Below, piece by piece: positions 49,161-58,277 of a DNA stretch of 64,000 bases. Where the stretch lies: NCBI RefSeq assembly GCF_031344055.1, contig NZ_JADBEN010000004.1; one strand, written 5' to 3'. The notes beneath the pieces are model-generated. The model was given only the letters and a program-made list of their open reading frames with translations. It was not told where the DNA came from and made no database searches. A program made the translations under genes and the position numbers. The DNA comes from Methylobacillus flagellatus_A (GTDB taxonomy: Bacteria; Pseudomonadota; Gammaproteobacteria; Burkholderiales; Methylophilaceae). The first letter of the stretch is position 1, and every line of letters starts with the position of its first letter.

Positions 49161-50495
49161 ATGCAATTGGAAACGCAAACAAATTCAGATTTGCACCGTG
49201 TCGTGATCGTCGGTGGTGGGGCGGGTGGACTGGAGCTAGCTACGCGGCTGGGTAGAAGTCTGGGACGTAAGAAAAAAGCGCATATCACCCTGATCGATTG
49301 CACCCGCACCCATGTCTGGAAGCCATTGCTGCATGAAATCGCCGCAGGCAGCATGAATCCGGACAAGCATGAGCTTGAGTACATTGCCCAGGCGCACTGG
49401 CATCACTTTCACTTCCGGCTTGGGCGCATGGACGGCTTGGATCGAACCAAGAAAGAGGTATATGTCGCCCCTTATTTTGATGAAGGTGTGGAAGTCATCC
49501 CCCGGCGTACTTTCAAGTACGATACCTTAATCATTGCGGTTGGCAGTACCACCAATGACTTCGGGATTTCTGGCGCACGTGAGCATTCTATTGCGCTGGA
49601 TACGCAAAACCAGGCTGAACGTTTCCATAAGCAATTAACCAATGCTTTGATTCGTGCACAAACCCAGGCCGAACCAGTACAGGCTGGGCAACTGGAAGTG
49701 GTTATTGTCGGGGCTGGCGCCACAGGGGTCGAGCTTGCTGCGGAACTGCACAATACCACCCGTGAAGTGGCTGCATTTGGCCTGGATAGGATTGACCCCG
49801 ATCGCGATATCAAGATTTCCATTATTGAAGCGAGCGACCGCGTATTGCCGGCGCTGCCGCCCAAGCTGTCAATGGCGGTGGACGTTGAGCTGCGCAAGCT
49901 GCGTGTGCACGTTTACGCAGGGGAGCGGGTTACCGAAGTGACGGATAAAGGGGTATATACCCATAGCGGCCGTTTCATTCCTTCAGCGCTGGTAGTGTGG
50001 GCGGCAGGCATTAAGGCGCCCGACTTCCTCCGCGAACTGGATGGCCTCGAAGTGAACCGCATCAATCAACTGGTGGTCAAGCGCACGCTGCAAACCACGC
50101 TGGATGAAAATGTCTTTGCTTTCGGTGACTGCGCGGCTTGCCCATGGCCCGGACATGACGAGAACGTGCCCCCGCGCGCCCAGTCTGCTCACCAGCAGGC
50201 CTCCATGCTGGTGAAGACAGTGAAAGCCCGTGTGGCAGGCAAAGACAACCTGCCTGAGTACACCTACCGGGATTACGGTTCATTGGTCAATCTTGGGCGC
50301 TACTCTACGGTAGGCAGCCTGATGGGTGCGATTGCGGGCGGCAGCATGTATATCGAAGGTTTGTTTGCACGCCTGATGTATCAGTCTTTATATCAAATGC
50401 ACTTAATGGCGCTGCATGGGTTCTTCGCCGTGGTGCTCCAGATACTGGCGCGCCTGATTACGCGCAGGACAGAGGCCCGGGTTAAGCTGCATTAA
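49161..50495 (+). CDS. ndh: Type II NADH:quinone oxidoreductase
   Basis: NDH-2 is a peripheral inner-membrane flavoprotein that passes electrons from NADH to quinone without proton pumping. The 444-residue protein has the FAD-binding motif VVIVGGGAGGLE (residues about 14-25), the NADH motif VVIVGAGATGVELAAEL (about 182-198), VFAFGDCAA near 325, and a hydrophobic/amphipathic C-terminal segment that anchors it. It is located just after the xox cluster, with a separate start and terminator, so a shared role is not proved. Confidence 0.93.
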   Translation: MQLETQTNSDLHRVVIVGGGAGGLELATRLGRSLGRKKKAHITLIDCTRTHVWKPLLHEIAAGSMNPDKHELEYIAQAHWHHFHFRLGRMDGLDRTKKEVYVAPYFDEGVEVIPRRTFKYDTLIIAVGSTTNDFGISGAREHSIALDTQNQAERFHKQLTNALIRAQTQAEPVQAGQLEVVIVGAGATGVELAAELHNTTREVAAFGLDRIDPDRDIKISIIEASDRVLPALPPKLSMAVDVELRKLRVHVYAGERVTEVTDKGVYTHSGRFIPSALVVWAAGIKAPDFLRELDGLEVNRINQLVVKRTLQTTLDENVFAFGDCAACPWPGHDENVPPRAQSAHQQASMLVKTVKARVAGKDNLPEYTYRDYGSLVNLGRYSTVGSLMGAIAGGSMYIEGLFARLMYQSLYQMHLMALHGFFAVVLQILARLITRRTEARVKLH

Positions 50496-50521
50496 TGCCT
50501 CTCTAGCGGTATCTAATCAAT

Positions 50522-50553
50522 AAAAAGCCCGGATACTTGTCCGGGCTTTTTAT
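50522..50553. terminator. Terminator between ndh and lplT
   Basis: AAAAGCCCGGA, TACTTG, TCCGGGCTTTTT is a strong hairpin with A and T tracts on both sides, so it can serve both convergent genes. Confidence 0.9.
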
Positions 50554-50581
50554 TGATTGAGGCGACATGGTTGCGGGAGGG

Positions 50582-51763
50582 CTATTCCGATTTGTGCTGC
50601 ACCGCGTTCTGCGCTTGAAATAGCTTGTATATTCCACCCATGCTCAGGCTGACAAATAGGCCAAAGACCACAATAATGAAATTGATGTGGATGTCTGCCT
50701 TGATCATCAAGGTATAAAGGCTGATCAAGGCGGCAATGCCGAGGTTTTCATTGAAGTTCTGCACCGCAATGGAATGGCCTGCACCGATTAATAAATGGCC
50801 GCGATGCTGCAGCAATGCATTCAATGGCACGACGAGGTAGCCGCTCAAGGCGCCGATCATGAGCAGCAGGATGCAGGCAACGATCCAGTTACTTACAAAT
50901 GCCATCCCAATGACCAGCAGCCCTACCGCAATACCCACGGGGAGCACGCGGACTGAATGTTCAAGCTTGATCATGCGTGCAGCAGCGATGGAGCCAAATG
51001 CAATGCCGATAGCGACGACCACCATGAGATAGGTGGATTGCTCCTGGGTGAAATTCAAGGCAAAGCCGGCCCAGGCCAGGACGACGAAACGCAACGTGGC
51101 TGCGACCCCCCAGAACAAGGTGGTGACCGCCAGGGAGACCTGGCCTTGCGCATCCTTCCATAACGTCTTGGTCGCTTGCCAGAAATCCTTGATGAGAAAG
51201 GTAGGCGTTTTCTTGGGAGGCTTGTGGTCCACCGGCACCTTGGGGATGTAGATATTGAAGATGGCTGCCGAGAGATAAAGCACCGTGATCACGATCATGG
51301 CAACCTGGATATTGATACTAGGCAGGATGGCGCCGACCACGGTTCCCAACACAATGGCCATGACGGTGGAACCCTCCATCCAACCATTGGCTTTCACCAG
51401 CATGGATGGCGGCAGGTATTCCGTCAGAATGCCGTACTTGGCGGGCGAGTAGGCGGCTGCCCCTATGCCGACTATGCCATAGGCGTACAAGGGCGGCATG
51501 CCAAGCACCATGGCCATGCTGCCGATAAACTTGATGGCATTGGAGACAAACATCACCCGGCCCTTGGGAAAAGCGTCGGCAAACGCGCCGACGAAAGGGG
51601 CGAGGATGATGTAGGAGATGACAAAGAACCATTGCAGCAGTGGGTCGTGCCAGCTAGGGGCCTCCATGTCTCTCAGGAGCGCAATTGCGGTGAACAGCAA
51701 TGCATTGTCAGCTAGCGCGGATAAGAACTGCGCCAGCAGTATGATATAAAAACCCCAGTTCAT
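50582..51763 (-). CDS. lplT: Lysophospholipid transporter LplT
   Basis: LplT is a major-facilitator transporter that flips lysophospholipids inward for reacylation. The 393-residue protein has about twelve hydrophobic segments and the family motifs FLSALADNALLF, YIILAPFVGAFAD, FPKGRVMFVSN, and SPAKYGILTEYLPP. No acyltransferase/ligase (aas) partner follows here, unlike E. coli where aas is adjacent. It is convergent with ndh. Confidence 0.92.
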   Translation of the reverse strand: MNWGFYIILLAQFLSALADNALLFTAIALLRDMEAPSWHDPLLQWFFVISYIILAPFVGAFADAFPKGRVMFVSNAIKFIGSMAMVLGMPPLYAYGIVGIGAAAYSPAKYGILTEYLPPSMLVKANGWMEGSTVMAIVLGTVVGAILPSINIQVAMIVITVLYLSAAIFNIYIPKVPVDHKPPKKTPTFLIKDFWQATKTLWKDAQGQVSLAVTTLFWGVAATLRFVVLAWAGFALNFTQEQSTYLMVVVAIGIAFGSIAAARMIKLEHSVRVLPVGIAVGLLVIGMAFVSNWIVACILLLMIGALSGYLVVPLNALLQHRGHLLIGAGHSIAVQNFNENLGIAALISLYTLMIKADIHINFIIVVFGLFVSLSMGGIYKLFQAQNAVQHKSE

Positions 51764-51852
51764 CGCTGCTTTATTACACCCTGATAAGAAGGTGCATTTA
51801 TCCTGTCATTGTGACTGGCTATGCCAGATTGAGTCATAGTAGTGGCCGATTA

Positions 51853-53250
51853 TTACAATATATCTGCTGCAAAATCTGCCAACCTGGATCGTTCGCCGCG
51901 AACCAGGGTAACGTGCCCGTTATGCTCCCAGCCCTTGAAGCGATCGACTACGTAGGTCAGGCCGGAGCTGCCTTCAGTGAGATAAGGCGTGTCAATTTGC
52001 GCAATATTACCTAAACAAACGACTTTAGTCCCGGGTCCTGCACGCGTAATGAGGGTTTTCATCTGTTTTGGAGTCAGATTCTGGGCTTCATCGATGATCA
52101 GGAACTTATGTAGGAAAGTGCGCCCTCGCATGAAGTTCAATGATTTTACCTTGATGCGGGTGCGGATCAGATCCTGGGTGGCCGCGCGGCCCCATTCCCC
52201 CGCATCCTCGTCAGATTTGTTGAGCACATCCAGGTTGTCTTCCAATGCTCCCATCCACGGGGCCATTTTTTCCTCTTCCGTGCCGGGCAGGAAACCGATG
52301 TCCTCGCCGACGGGAACGGTGACGCGGGTCATGATGATTTCGCTGTAAATTTTTTTGTCCAGTGTCTGGGTCAGCGCAGAGGCCAGCGTCAGCAGGGTTT
52401 TGCCAGTACCGGCCTGGCCCAGCAGCGTGACGAAGTCCACTTCCGGGTCCATCAGCAGGTTGAGTGCGAAGTTCTGCTCGCGGTTGCGGGCCGTGATGCC
52501 CCAGATGTTGTGTTTGGACTGGGTATAGTCCTTGACCACTTCCAATACGGCAGTATTGCCTTCAATCGAACGTACGATCGCGTGAAAGGGCTTCTCGAAT
52601 TCGTAATAGATGAATTCATTGATGAGAAAGCTCTTGCAGAGCGGCCCGGTGATGCGATAGAACATCCTGCCGGCATCCTGCCAGGATTCCATGGCCTTGC
52701 TGTGCTTGTCCCAGAAGTCTGCCGGAAGCTCCTTCATGCCGGTGTAGAGCAGGTCGGTGTCTTCCAGCACCTTGTCATTGAAATAATCTTCAGCAGCTAC
52801 GCCAATCGCGCGTGCCTTGATGCGGATATTGATATCCTTGCTGACGAGCACCACTTCTCGGCTCGGCTGCGATGTCTGCAGGCTGAGCACTACGCTCAGT
52901 ATCTGGTTGTCCGCCTTGCTGCCGGCCAGCATGGGCAGTTCCGTTGTCACTGCCTCGGTTTGCAGGAACAGCTTGCCGCTGACGTGCTTATTGCCATTAA
53001 TGGAGAGCGGACAGCCTTTTTCCAGGTCTGCCAGGTTGGTTCCCACAATCTCTTCCAGGTTACGGCTTGCCTGGCGCGCATTGCGTGCAACCTCTGTCAT
53101 CCCCTTCTTGTTGTTATCCAGCTCTTCCAGTGTGACCATGGGAAGGTAAATATCATGTTCCTCGAAGCGGAACAGGCTTGACGGGTCGTGCATGAGCACA
53201 TTGGTGTCAAGTACAAACAGTTTGGTGCTTGCTGTGCGCTTTCTGATCAT
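51853..53250 (-). CDS. PhoH-family ATPase with N-terminal PIN domain
   Basis: The 465-residue protein fuses an N-terminal PIN-type nuclease domain (LFVLDTNVLMHDPSSLFRF, and acidic LEELDNNKKG, about 8-55) to a PhoH-type ATPase domain with Walker A GQAGTGKT (about 262-269) and a Walker B-like FLIIDEAQ (about 383-390). Such PIN-PhoH proteins (PhoH2) have been described as RNA helicase and nuclease. ATG 53250 has AAAGG upstream; a longer frame starting at 53325 is less likely. It starts 12 nt beyond the bcp stop, so the two genes are probably one operon. Confidence 0.9.
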   Translation of the reverse strand: MIRKRTASTKLFVLDTNVLMHDPSSLFRFEEHDIYLPMVTLEELDNNKKGMTEVARNARQASRNLEEIVGTNLADLEKGCPLSINGNKHVSGKLFLQTEAVTTELPMLAGSKADNQILSVVLSLQTSQPSREVVLVSKDINIRIKARAIGVAAEDYFNDKVLEDTDLLYTGMKELPADFWDKHSKAMESWQDAGRMFYRITGPLCKSFLINEFIYYEFEKPFHAIVRSIEGNTAVLEVVKDYTQSKHNIWGITARNREQNFALNLLMDPEVDFVTLLGQAGTGKTLLTLASALTQTLDKKIYSEIIMTRVTVPVGEDIGFLPGTEEEKMAPWMGALEDNLDVLNKSDEDAGEWGRAATQDLIRTRIKVKSLNFMRGRTFLHKFLIIDEAQNLTPKQMKTLITRAGPGTKVVCLGNIAQIDTPYLTEGSSGLTYVVDRFKGWEHNGHVTLVRGERSRLADFAADIL

Positions 53251-53261
53251 CTGGCGGCCTT

Positions 53262-53717
53262 TTAAAGGGATTGAATGAATTCGAGCACTTGCTGTGCGTG
53301 GCCGTCTACTTTCACTTTCCGCCATTCATGGATCAGGATGCCCTGTTCATCGATGACGAAAGTGCTGCGTTCTATGCCACGTACTTCTTTACCATAAAGT
53401 TTCTTCATCTTGATTACGTCGAACAACGTACAGGCTTTTTCTTCCGCATCTGATAGCAGTTCAAACGGAAAGTTGAACTTAGCCTTGAAGTTCTCGTGAG
53501 ACTTGAGGCCGTCCCGCGAAATGCCGACGATTTCCGTATTGCTGGCCTGGAATGCCTCGTAGAGGTCGCGTAGATCCTTGCCTTGGTTGGTACAGCCGGG
53601 GGTATTGTCCTTGGGGTAGAAGTAAACGATCAGTTTTTTGCCGATATAGTCGGAAAGCTTGAAAATTTTTCCGCTGGTGGAAGGTAATTCAAAGTCGGGA
53701 ATTGCTTGATTCAACAT
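53262..53717 (-). CDS. bcp: Thioredoxin-dependent peroxiredoxin (Bcp/PrxQ family)
   Basis: Bcp reduces hydrogen peroxide and organic hydroperoxides. The 151-residue protein has FELPSTSGKIFKLSDY, the peroxidatic site YPKDNTPGCTNQG and the conserved Arg in GIERSTFVID. The usual second Cys five residues after the peroxidatic Cys is absent (CTNQGK rather than CTTEAC type), so this member probably uses a different or external resolving Cys (Cys in EEKACTLFDV is one candidate). It precedes phoH on the same strand. Confidence 0.92.
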   Translation of the reverse strand: MLNQAIPDFELPSTSGKIFKLSDYIGKKLIVYFYPKDNTPGCTNQGKDLRDLYEAFQASNTEIVGISRDGLKSHENFKAKFNFPFELLSDAEEKACTLFDVIKMKKLYGKEVRGIERSTFVIDEQGILIHEWRKVKVDGHAQQVLEFIQSL

Positions 53718-53803
53718 AGTGGACAGTAAACTCTAGACGCTCTCATTGTTGATAAAAACTGAGGATATGGCAAGCAAGTTATGGGGTGATATTCATATTA
53801 GTT

Positions 53804-55273
53804 TCATTCAGATTGATAGTCGCGCGGCAAGATGATTTCAGTCGTTGTGCCGCCCTTGACCCTGTGGTTGAAGTGGATGTGCCCGGATAATGCTTCCATG
53901 ACCTTGAATGCAAAAGGGATCCCGAGTCCGGTGCCAAAGCGCTTGGTTGTAGGGCCTGGGCTGGCCGCATGTGGATCTGGGGTAAACGGCATGCCCGGCC
54001 CCTGGTCGCTGATCGTAATATGCAGGCTATCCTCGGCGATATCGCAGTCAATGGCGATTTCGCTGGATTGAGGGGACGCTTCCACGGCATTCAGGAGAAG
54101 GTTGTAGAGTGCCTGCTCCAGCAGGTTCTCATCGGTGAGCATGCGGTCGTTCATGTCCTGCCAATCCGGCAGTTGTACCGATATCTGCTTCTCCTGGATT
54201 TTCTGCTGTAATGGGGCGAGTGCGCCTTGCAGTATCTGGCGCAGCGTCGTGGCGCTGGCATGCGGCTTCAGTGGGTGCAGGTAGGCTAACAACGCGCGGG
54301 TCCAGCGGTCCAGGCGGTCAACGGTACTGATGATGGCAGTGAGCGAGTCGCGGGTTTCCTGGTCGAGGTGGGTGTTGTCCGCCACTTGCGCCGTGGCACG
54401 GATGCTGGCCAATGGATTGCGGATGTTGTGAGCGAGCATGGGCACCAGCAGGCCAAGGGCGGCTTGTTTTTCCGAGCGTACCAAGGCTTCCTGGCTGTGG
54501 GTCAATTCATGTGCCATGCTGTTGATGGCGGATGACAATGCAGCCAGCTCGGCAACCCCCTCTTCAGGTGCCTTGTGATCGAGGTTGCCTGCGCTGATCT
54601 CGCTGGTGGCGTGCAACACGTTACGGATGGGGCGCACAATCGCCCGTTTGAGGAAGATATGGGAGAACAGCAGCAGCAGCAACGCCAGCCCGATCGGGAT
54701 GATCAACAGGGTGAATGCCGTGTGCTTGACATCCTCCAGCCGGGCAGAGAGCTCGCTATGCTTCAAAAGCAGCAAGCGTTCTGCCCGGGCGGAAATAATT
54801 TCGTAATGGTGGAAGATGCTGGATTCCAAATGGGTGTTCAGCACCTTCTCCAGCTCAGCATTGTTGTAGTCTTCCACCAGGGCGAAGATATGCTGGGTTT
54901 CTTGGATCAAATCTTGATAACTGGCATTCAATTCCATGATGGCCGATTTTTCCTGGCTATCGGCGGTGAGCTTCAGTAATTTGCGGAAATGCGTGTCAAT
55001 CGAAAGGGTGTAGACGTTATATTCCTCTTGCGCTTGCGGATCCTTCAAGAAGTGCAGGTCAAACAACTCCTTCATCTGCCTGTATAAGTCGCCGCGTGTT
55101 TGCTGGATTTCCTGCACCATGAGATGGATGCGTTGCGACTCCTGCGAGGACTGGTCCCAGATGCGCATGCCGATTACGCCGGCCGTTCCCGCGAGGATGA
55201 CCAGCAGGAAAAACGTCAACTCATGGATCAGCAAGACATCCCGGAGCGATTTTGCCTGCGGCTGGTTGCTCAT
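53804..55273 (-). CDS. Membrane sensor histidine kinase (HAMP, NtrB-like catalytic core)
   Basis: The 489-residue protein has an N-terminal transmembrane helix (about 19-36), a periplasmic four-helix-like domain (about 40-180), a second helix near 188-208, a HAMP linker (RPIRNVLHATSEISAGNL), a phosphoacceptor region MLAHNIRNPLASIRATAQ (His about 281) and an HATPase_c domain (NLLLNAVEASP, SDQGPGMPF, GTGLGIPFAFKV). No response regulator gene is adjacent, so the partner is unknown. It overlaps the TonB gene by four bases (ATGA) and thus belongs to the same operon. The signal is presumably periplasmic. Confidence 0.9.
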   Translation of the reverse strand: MSNQPQAKSLRDVLLIHELTFFLLVILAGTAGVIGMRIWDQSSQESQRIHLMVQEIQQTRGDLYRQMKELFDLHFLKDPQAQEEYNVYTLSIDTHFRKLLKLTADSQEKSAIMELNASYQDLIQETQHIFALVEDYNNAELEKVLNTHLESSIFHHYEIISARAERLLLLKHSELSARLEDVKHTAFTLLIIPIGLALLLLLFSHIFLKRAIVRPIRNVLHATSEISAGNLDHKAPEEGVAELAALSSAINSMAHELTHSQEALVRSEKQAALGLLVPMLAHNIRNPLASIRATAQVADNTHLDQETRDSLTAIISTVDRLDRWTRALLAYLHPLKPHASATTLRQILQGALAPLQQKIQEKQISVQLPDWQDMNDRMLTDENLLEQALYNLLLNAVEASPQSSEIAIDCDIAEDSLHITISDQGPGMPFTPDPHAASPGPTTKRFGTGLGIPFAFKVMEALSGHIHFNHRVKGGTTTEIILPRDYQSE

Positions 55274-56178
55274 GACGCTTCCAGTGTGAAGGGAACGGGA
55301 ACCAGAATGACCAGGTGCTTGCTGTTGCGCAATATTTCGGGCGGTTGCGGCAATGGGGACGCTTTCTTCACCATGGTGATGGCTTGTTCATCCAATACGT
55401 TATGGCCGCTGGATTTCTTCACTTGCGTCGAAAGCACGTGGCCGGTCTCGTCGCAATGCACCTCCAGCAGTACTTCGCCTTCCCATCCCCGCATTTGGGC
55501 AATCCGCGGGTATTGCTTGTACTTGGCAATGGCGCGTGAAAGCAGGCTGCCGTACAAGCTGCGTGCGGCATCTATATCCTGCTGGCTTGGCCCGGCCGGT
55601 TGCGGCGGCGGGGCGGGTTCTGGCACAGGAGGCGCTACGGGAGCGACAGGGGCCGGCGTCGGGGTTTCCCTGGGCGGAGCTGTCATGACATCGGGAACGG
55701 CGGCTGGCAGGGGAGTTTCCACGGCTTCATGCTGGGAAGGCTTATCCGCCATGCGAGGCGGTTCCGGCGGCTTGGGCGCAGGTTTGGGCGGCGGGGGCAC
55801 AGGTTTTGGCGTTGGCTTGGGAACAATGGGTACAGGTTCGGGCTCCGTCTGTTTGACTGGCTCCGCTGGCGCGATGGTTTCAGGTTCCGGCAATGCAGCG
55901 GATTGGGCAGGGTTGGGTTGCGGTGTCAGCTCAACTTGCAGGGGCGGCGGCACGGACGTTTCTGGAGAGGTAAAATCCAGGACAGGCAGTTGCATCAACA
56001 GCATGACATGAAGCGCCAACGACGCCAGAACGGCCCAGCCGATGCTGTGCTGGCCGGCTGGTGTGGGGATTGAATGGGCGATCGCAACCAAGGTGTAAGG
56101 TGAATTACTGTACGTTGTCAAAGAAAGGCATCGCTGATTATAGACTGACCATGGCTGTCTTTTTGGAATTATTCCCAT
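55270..56178 (-). CDS. TonB-type energy transducer
   Basis: TonB couples the proton motive force to outer-membrane receptors. The protein has an N-terminal membrane anchor (WAVLASLALHVMLLMQL), a proline-rich periplasmic linker (about residues 75-190, KPTPKPVPPPPKP), and a C-terminal TonB domain (YPRIAQMRGWEGEVLLEVH and ITMVKKASPLPQPP). ATG 56178 overlaps the metallohydrolase gene by 10 bases; a TTG at 56091 is the alternative start and would remove 29 atypical residues. No exbB/exbD is adjacent. Its operon and the nearby PqqU-like receptor make a dedicated role plausible. Confidence 0.88.
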   Translation of the reverse strand: MGIIPKRQPWSVYNQRCLSLTTYSNSPYTLVAIAHSIPTPAGQHSIGWAVLASLALHVMLLMQLPVLDFTSPETSVPPPLQVELTPQPNPAQSAALPEPETIAPAEPVKQTEPEPVPIVPKPTPKPVPPPPKPAPKPPEPPRMADKPSQHEAVETPLPAAVPDVMTAPPRETPTPAPVAPVAPPVPEPAPPPQPAGPSQQDIDAARSLYGSLLSRAIAKYKQYPRIAQMRGWEGEVLLEVHCDETGHVLSTQVKKSSGHNVLDEQAITMVKKASPLPQPPEILRNSKHLVILVPVPFTLEAS

Positions 56179-57110
56179 TCAAGCACGGGATAAATCAGAT
56201 TGACGTTGCGCCGGTTGACCGCATTGAATAATTGCCAGCGAGCAGCTTCGCTGCTCGCAGCGCTATCCATCGTCTGTTCCATGCTGCGGCCTTGCTTGAT
56301 GGCTTCGCGTACGTCATGCAGCAAGAGCTTGAGGTAGCGGGACTGGTTGTCCAAGGCGCCCTGAAAATCCTGCGTGACTGGGCCGTGCCCGGGGACTGCA
56401 TGATGGATGCCTTGGAGTTGCTGTAGCTTTGCAATCGCTGACAGCCACCCCTTGATATCGCCGTCAATGGAAGGGGTGCGCTCGATGAAAAGCAGGTCGC
56501 CTGTCCATAAGGTGCCGGTTTGTTCATCCAGTACCGTAAGGTCGGTATTGGTATGGGCATTGGGGTATGCCGTCAACAGCAGCCTTCTCTCGCCAATATC
56601 CAGTTCCTGGGTGGATTCCACCAATTGGGTCGGTTGGACGATTTCGCTGCCCGAGAACTGTGCTCCAAGAAGCTTATGGCCTTGGCGCAAATAGGCATCG
56701 CTGCGCAAGGCCATGGCATTGGCGAGTTTGGCATGGCCGATAAAGACTGGATATTCCTGCTTGAAGGCTGCATTGCCAAAAATATGATCGGGATGGATAT
56801 GGGTGTTGATCACATACAAAATGGGCAAGTTAGTGACCTTGCGAATTGAGGCGAGCAGGGCTTCCCCTACTCGCTTGCTGCCGCCAGTGTCAATGACGGC
56901 TACCCCTTTTGTGCCGATGACGAAGCCGAGATTGCTGATATCCCCTTGGTATCCTTCATCCAGGTCAAGGTGGGCGCCTTGGTGCATATAGACCCCCAAG
57001 GCTACTTGCTGCATGGGCAGTGCCGCCGGCGCGCTGTCGGCAGGGAGCATCCAGAGGGCGCTGGCGATGCACAACAGGAGCGTAAAATAATGGATGAGTC
57101 GGCGAGCCAT
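56169..57110 (-). CDS. Secreted metallo-beta-lactamase-fold hydrolase, quinoprotein-associated
   Basis: The 313-residue protein has a signal peptide (LLLCIASALWMLPADSAPA) and the zinc motif THIHPDH (His104, His106, Asp108, His109), further His (about 187 in YPNAHTNTD) and GHGPVT. It matches the metallohydrolase family labelled 'quinoprotein relay system zinc metallohydrolase', which occurs with PQQ-dependent dehydrogenases. The catalytic substrate is unknown. It begins a leftward operon with tonB and the sensor kinase and is divergent from the beta-propeller gene. ATG 57110 is chosen for the signal peptide; ATG 57134 is also possible. Confidence 0.85.
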   Translation of the reverse strand: MARRLIHYFTLLLCIASALWMLPADSAPAALPMQQVALGVYMHQGAHLDLDEGYQGDISNLGFVIGTKGVAVIDTGGSKRVGEALLASIRKVTNLPILYVINTHIHPDHIFGNAAFKQEYPVFIGHAKLANAMALRSDAYLRQGHKLLGAQFSGSEIVQPTQLVESTQELDIGERRLLLTAYPNAHTNTDLTVLDEQTGTLWTGDLLFIERTPSIDGDIKGWLSAIAKLQQLQGIHHAVPGHGPVTQDFQGALDNQSRYLKLLLHDVREAIKQGRSMEQTMDSAASSEAARWQLFNAVNRRNVNLIYPVLEWE

Positions 57111-57254
57111 AATGAGGAAACTGCAAAATTGCATGTTAAATGGGTATATACAATTCTGTAAACACCCTAATTGAACTTGAGAAGTATCGCGGCGTCTGAA
57201 ACAATGCGTGTAAACGACAAAAACAATATTTTAAATACTATTGGAGAATGTATT

Positions 57255-58208
57255 ATGCAATGCAAATTTGAGATAAAGCTCATGACGGCTGCGGCTGCGC
57301 TGGCGTTCTCGAGCTCCTTGCTCGCGGCGCCTTTTGCCTATTCCACCAATGAGAAATCGGGGACGATTTCAGTGATCGATACCCAGACCGACAAGGTCGT
57401 GGATACCTTCGATGCGGGCAAGAAGCCCCGCGGTGCCGCCATCACCAAGGACGGCAAATACATTTTCGTGAGTGACCAGAAGCAAAACGCCCTGCTGGTT
57501 ATCGACCTCAAGACCAAGAAAGTGACTGACAAGATCAAGCTCGAAGAGTCGCCGGAAGGCGTGGGCATCTCGCACGACGGCAAATGGATTTCGGCAGCCA
57601 ACGAAGAAGACAACAGCGTGGCCGTGATCGATACCAGCACCCATAAGGTAAGCTACATCGTGCAGATGCAGGGCAAAAACCCTGAACATGCCGAATTCAG
57701 CCCCGATGGCAAATGGATGTACGTCAGCGCTGAAGAAGCCAAGTATGTCGATATCGTCGATGTTGCGAAGCGCGCTTCCATCAAGTTAGTGGAAGTCGGC
57801 GAACGTCCGCGCGGTATCGGCTTCCTGCCGGACAGCTCGCGCGCTTATGTCGCCAATGAGGCGGCAGGCAACGTATCTGTTTTCGATACCAGCAAGCACG
57901 AAGTCATTGCGACGATTCCAGTAGGTCAACGCTCCAATGGCGTCCAAGTGCTCCCTAACGGCAAGAAAGTGTATATCTCGAATGGCGGGGACGGCAGCCT
58001 GTCCGTGATCGATACCGCCACCAATAAAGTGACAGCTACCATCCCGGTCGGCAAGCGTCCATGGAACATGGCCTTGACCCCGGACGGCAAGAAGCTGTAT
58101 GTCGCCAATGGTAAGTCCAACTCGGTGACGGTCGTCGACACCTCCACTGACAAGGCACTGAAGGAAATCCCGGTTGGTGATACGCCATGGGGCGTGTTCG
58201 TCCATTAG
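57255..58208 (+). CDS. YVTN-type periplasmic beta-propeller protein, PQQ-associated
   Basis: The 317-residue protein has a signal peptide (LMTAAAALAFSSSLLAA) and about seven propeller repeats with the pattern VIDTxTxKVxxTxxVGxxPxG, KKLYVANG and RGIGFLPDSSRAYV. It fits the 'PQQ-dependent catabolism-associated beta-propeller' family. ATG 57255 with GGAGA upstream is used; an upstream frame to 57171 is unlikely. It is divergent from the metallohydrolase and followed after 69 nt by cytochrome b561, suggesting a periplasmic redox unit. Confidence 0.88.
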   Translation: MQCKFEIKLMTAAAALAFSSSLLAAPFAYSTNEKSGTISVIDTQTDKVVDTFDAGKKPRGAAITKDGKYIFVSDQKQNALLVIDLKTKKVTDKIKLEESPEGVGISHDGKWISAANEEDNSVAVIDTSTHKVSYIVQMQGKNPEHAEFSPDGKWMYVSAEEAKYVDIVDVAKRASIKLVEVGERPRGIGFLPDSSRAYVANEAAGNVSVFDTSKHEVIATIPVGQRSNGVQVLPNGKKVYISNGGDGSLSVIDTATNKVTATIPVGKRPWNMALTPDGKKLYVANGKSNSVTVVDTSTDKALKEIPVGDTPWGVFVH

Positions 58209-58277
58209 CCATTGTTGATTGACCCTGCCCCCGGCATCTGCCACTACTTGGCAAGTGCCGGGGCTGTTTAGGTTGGA

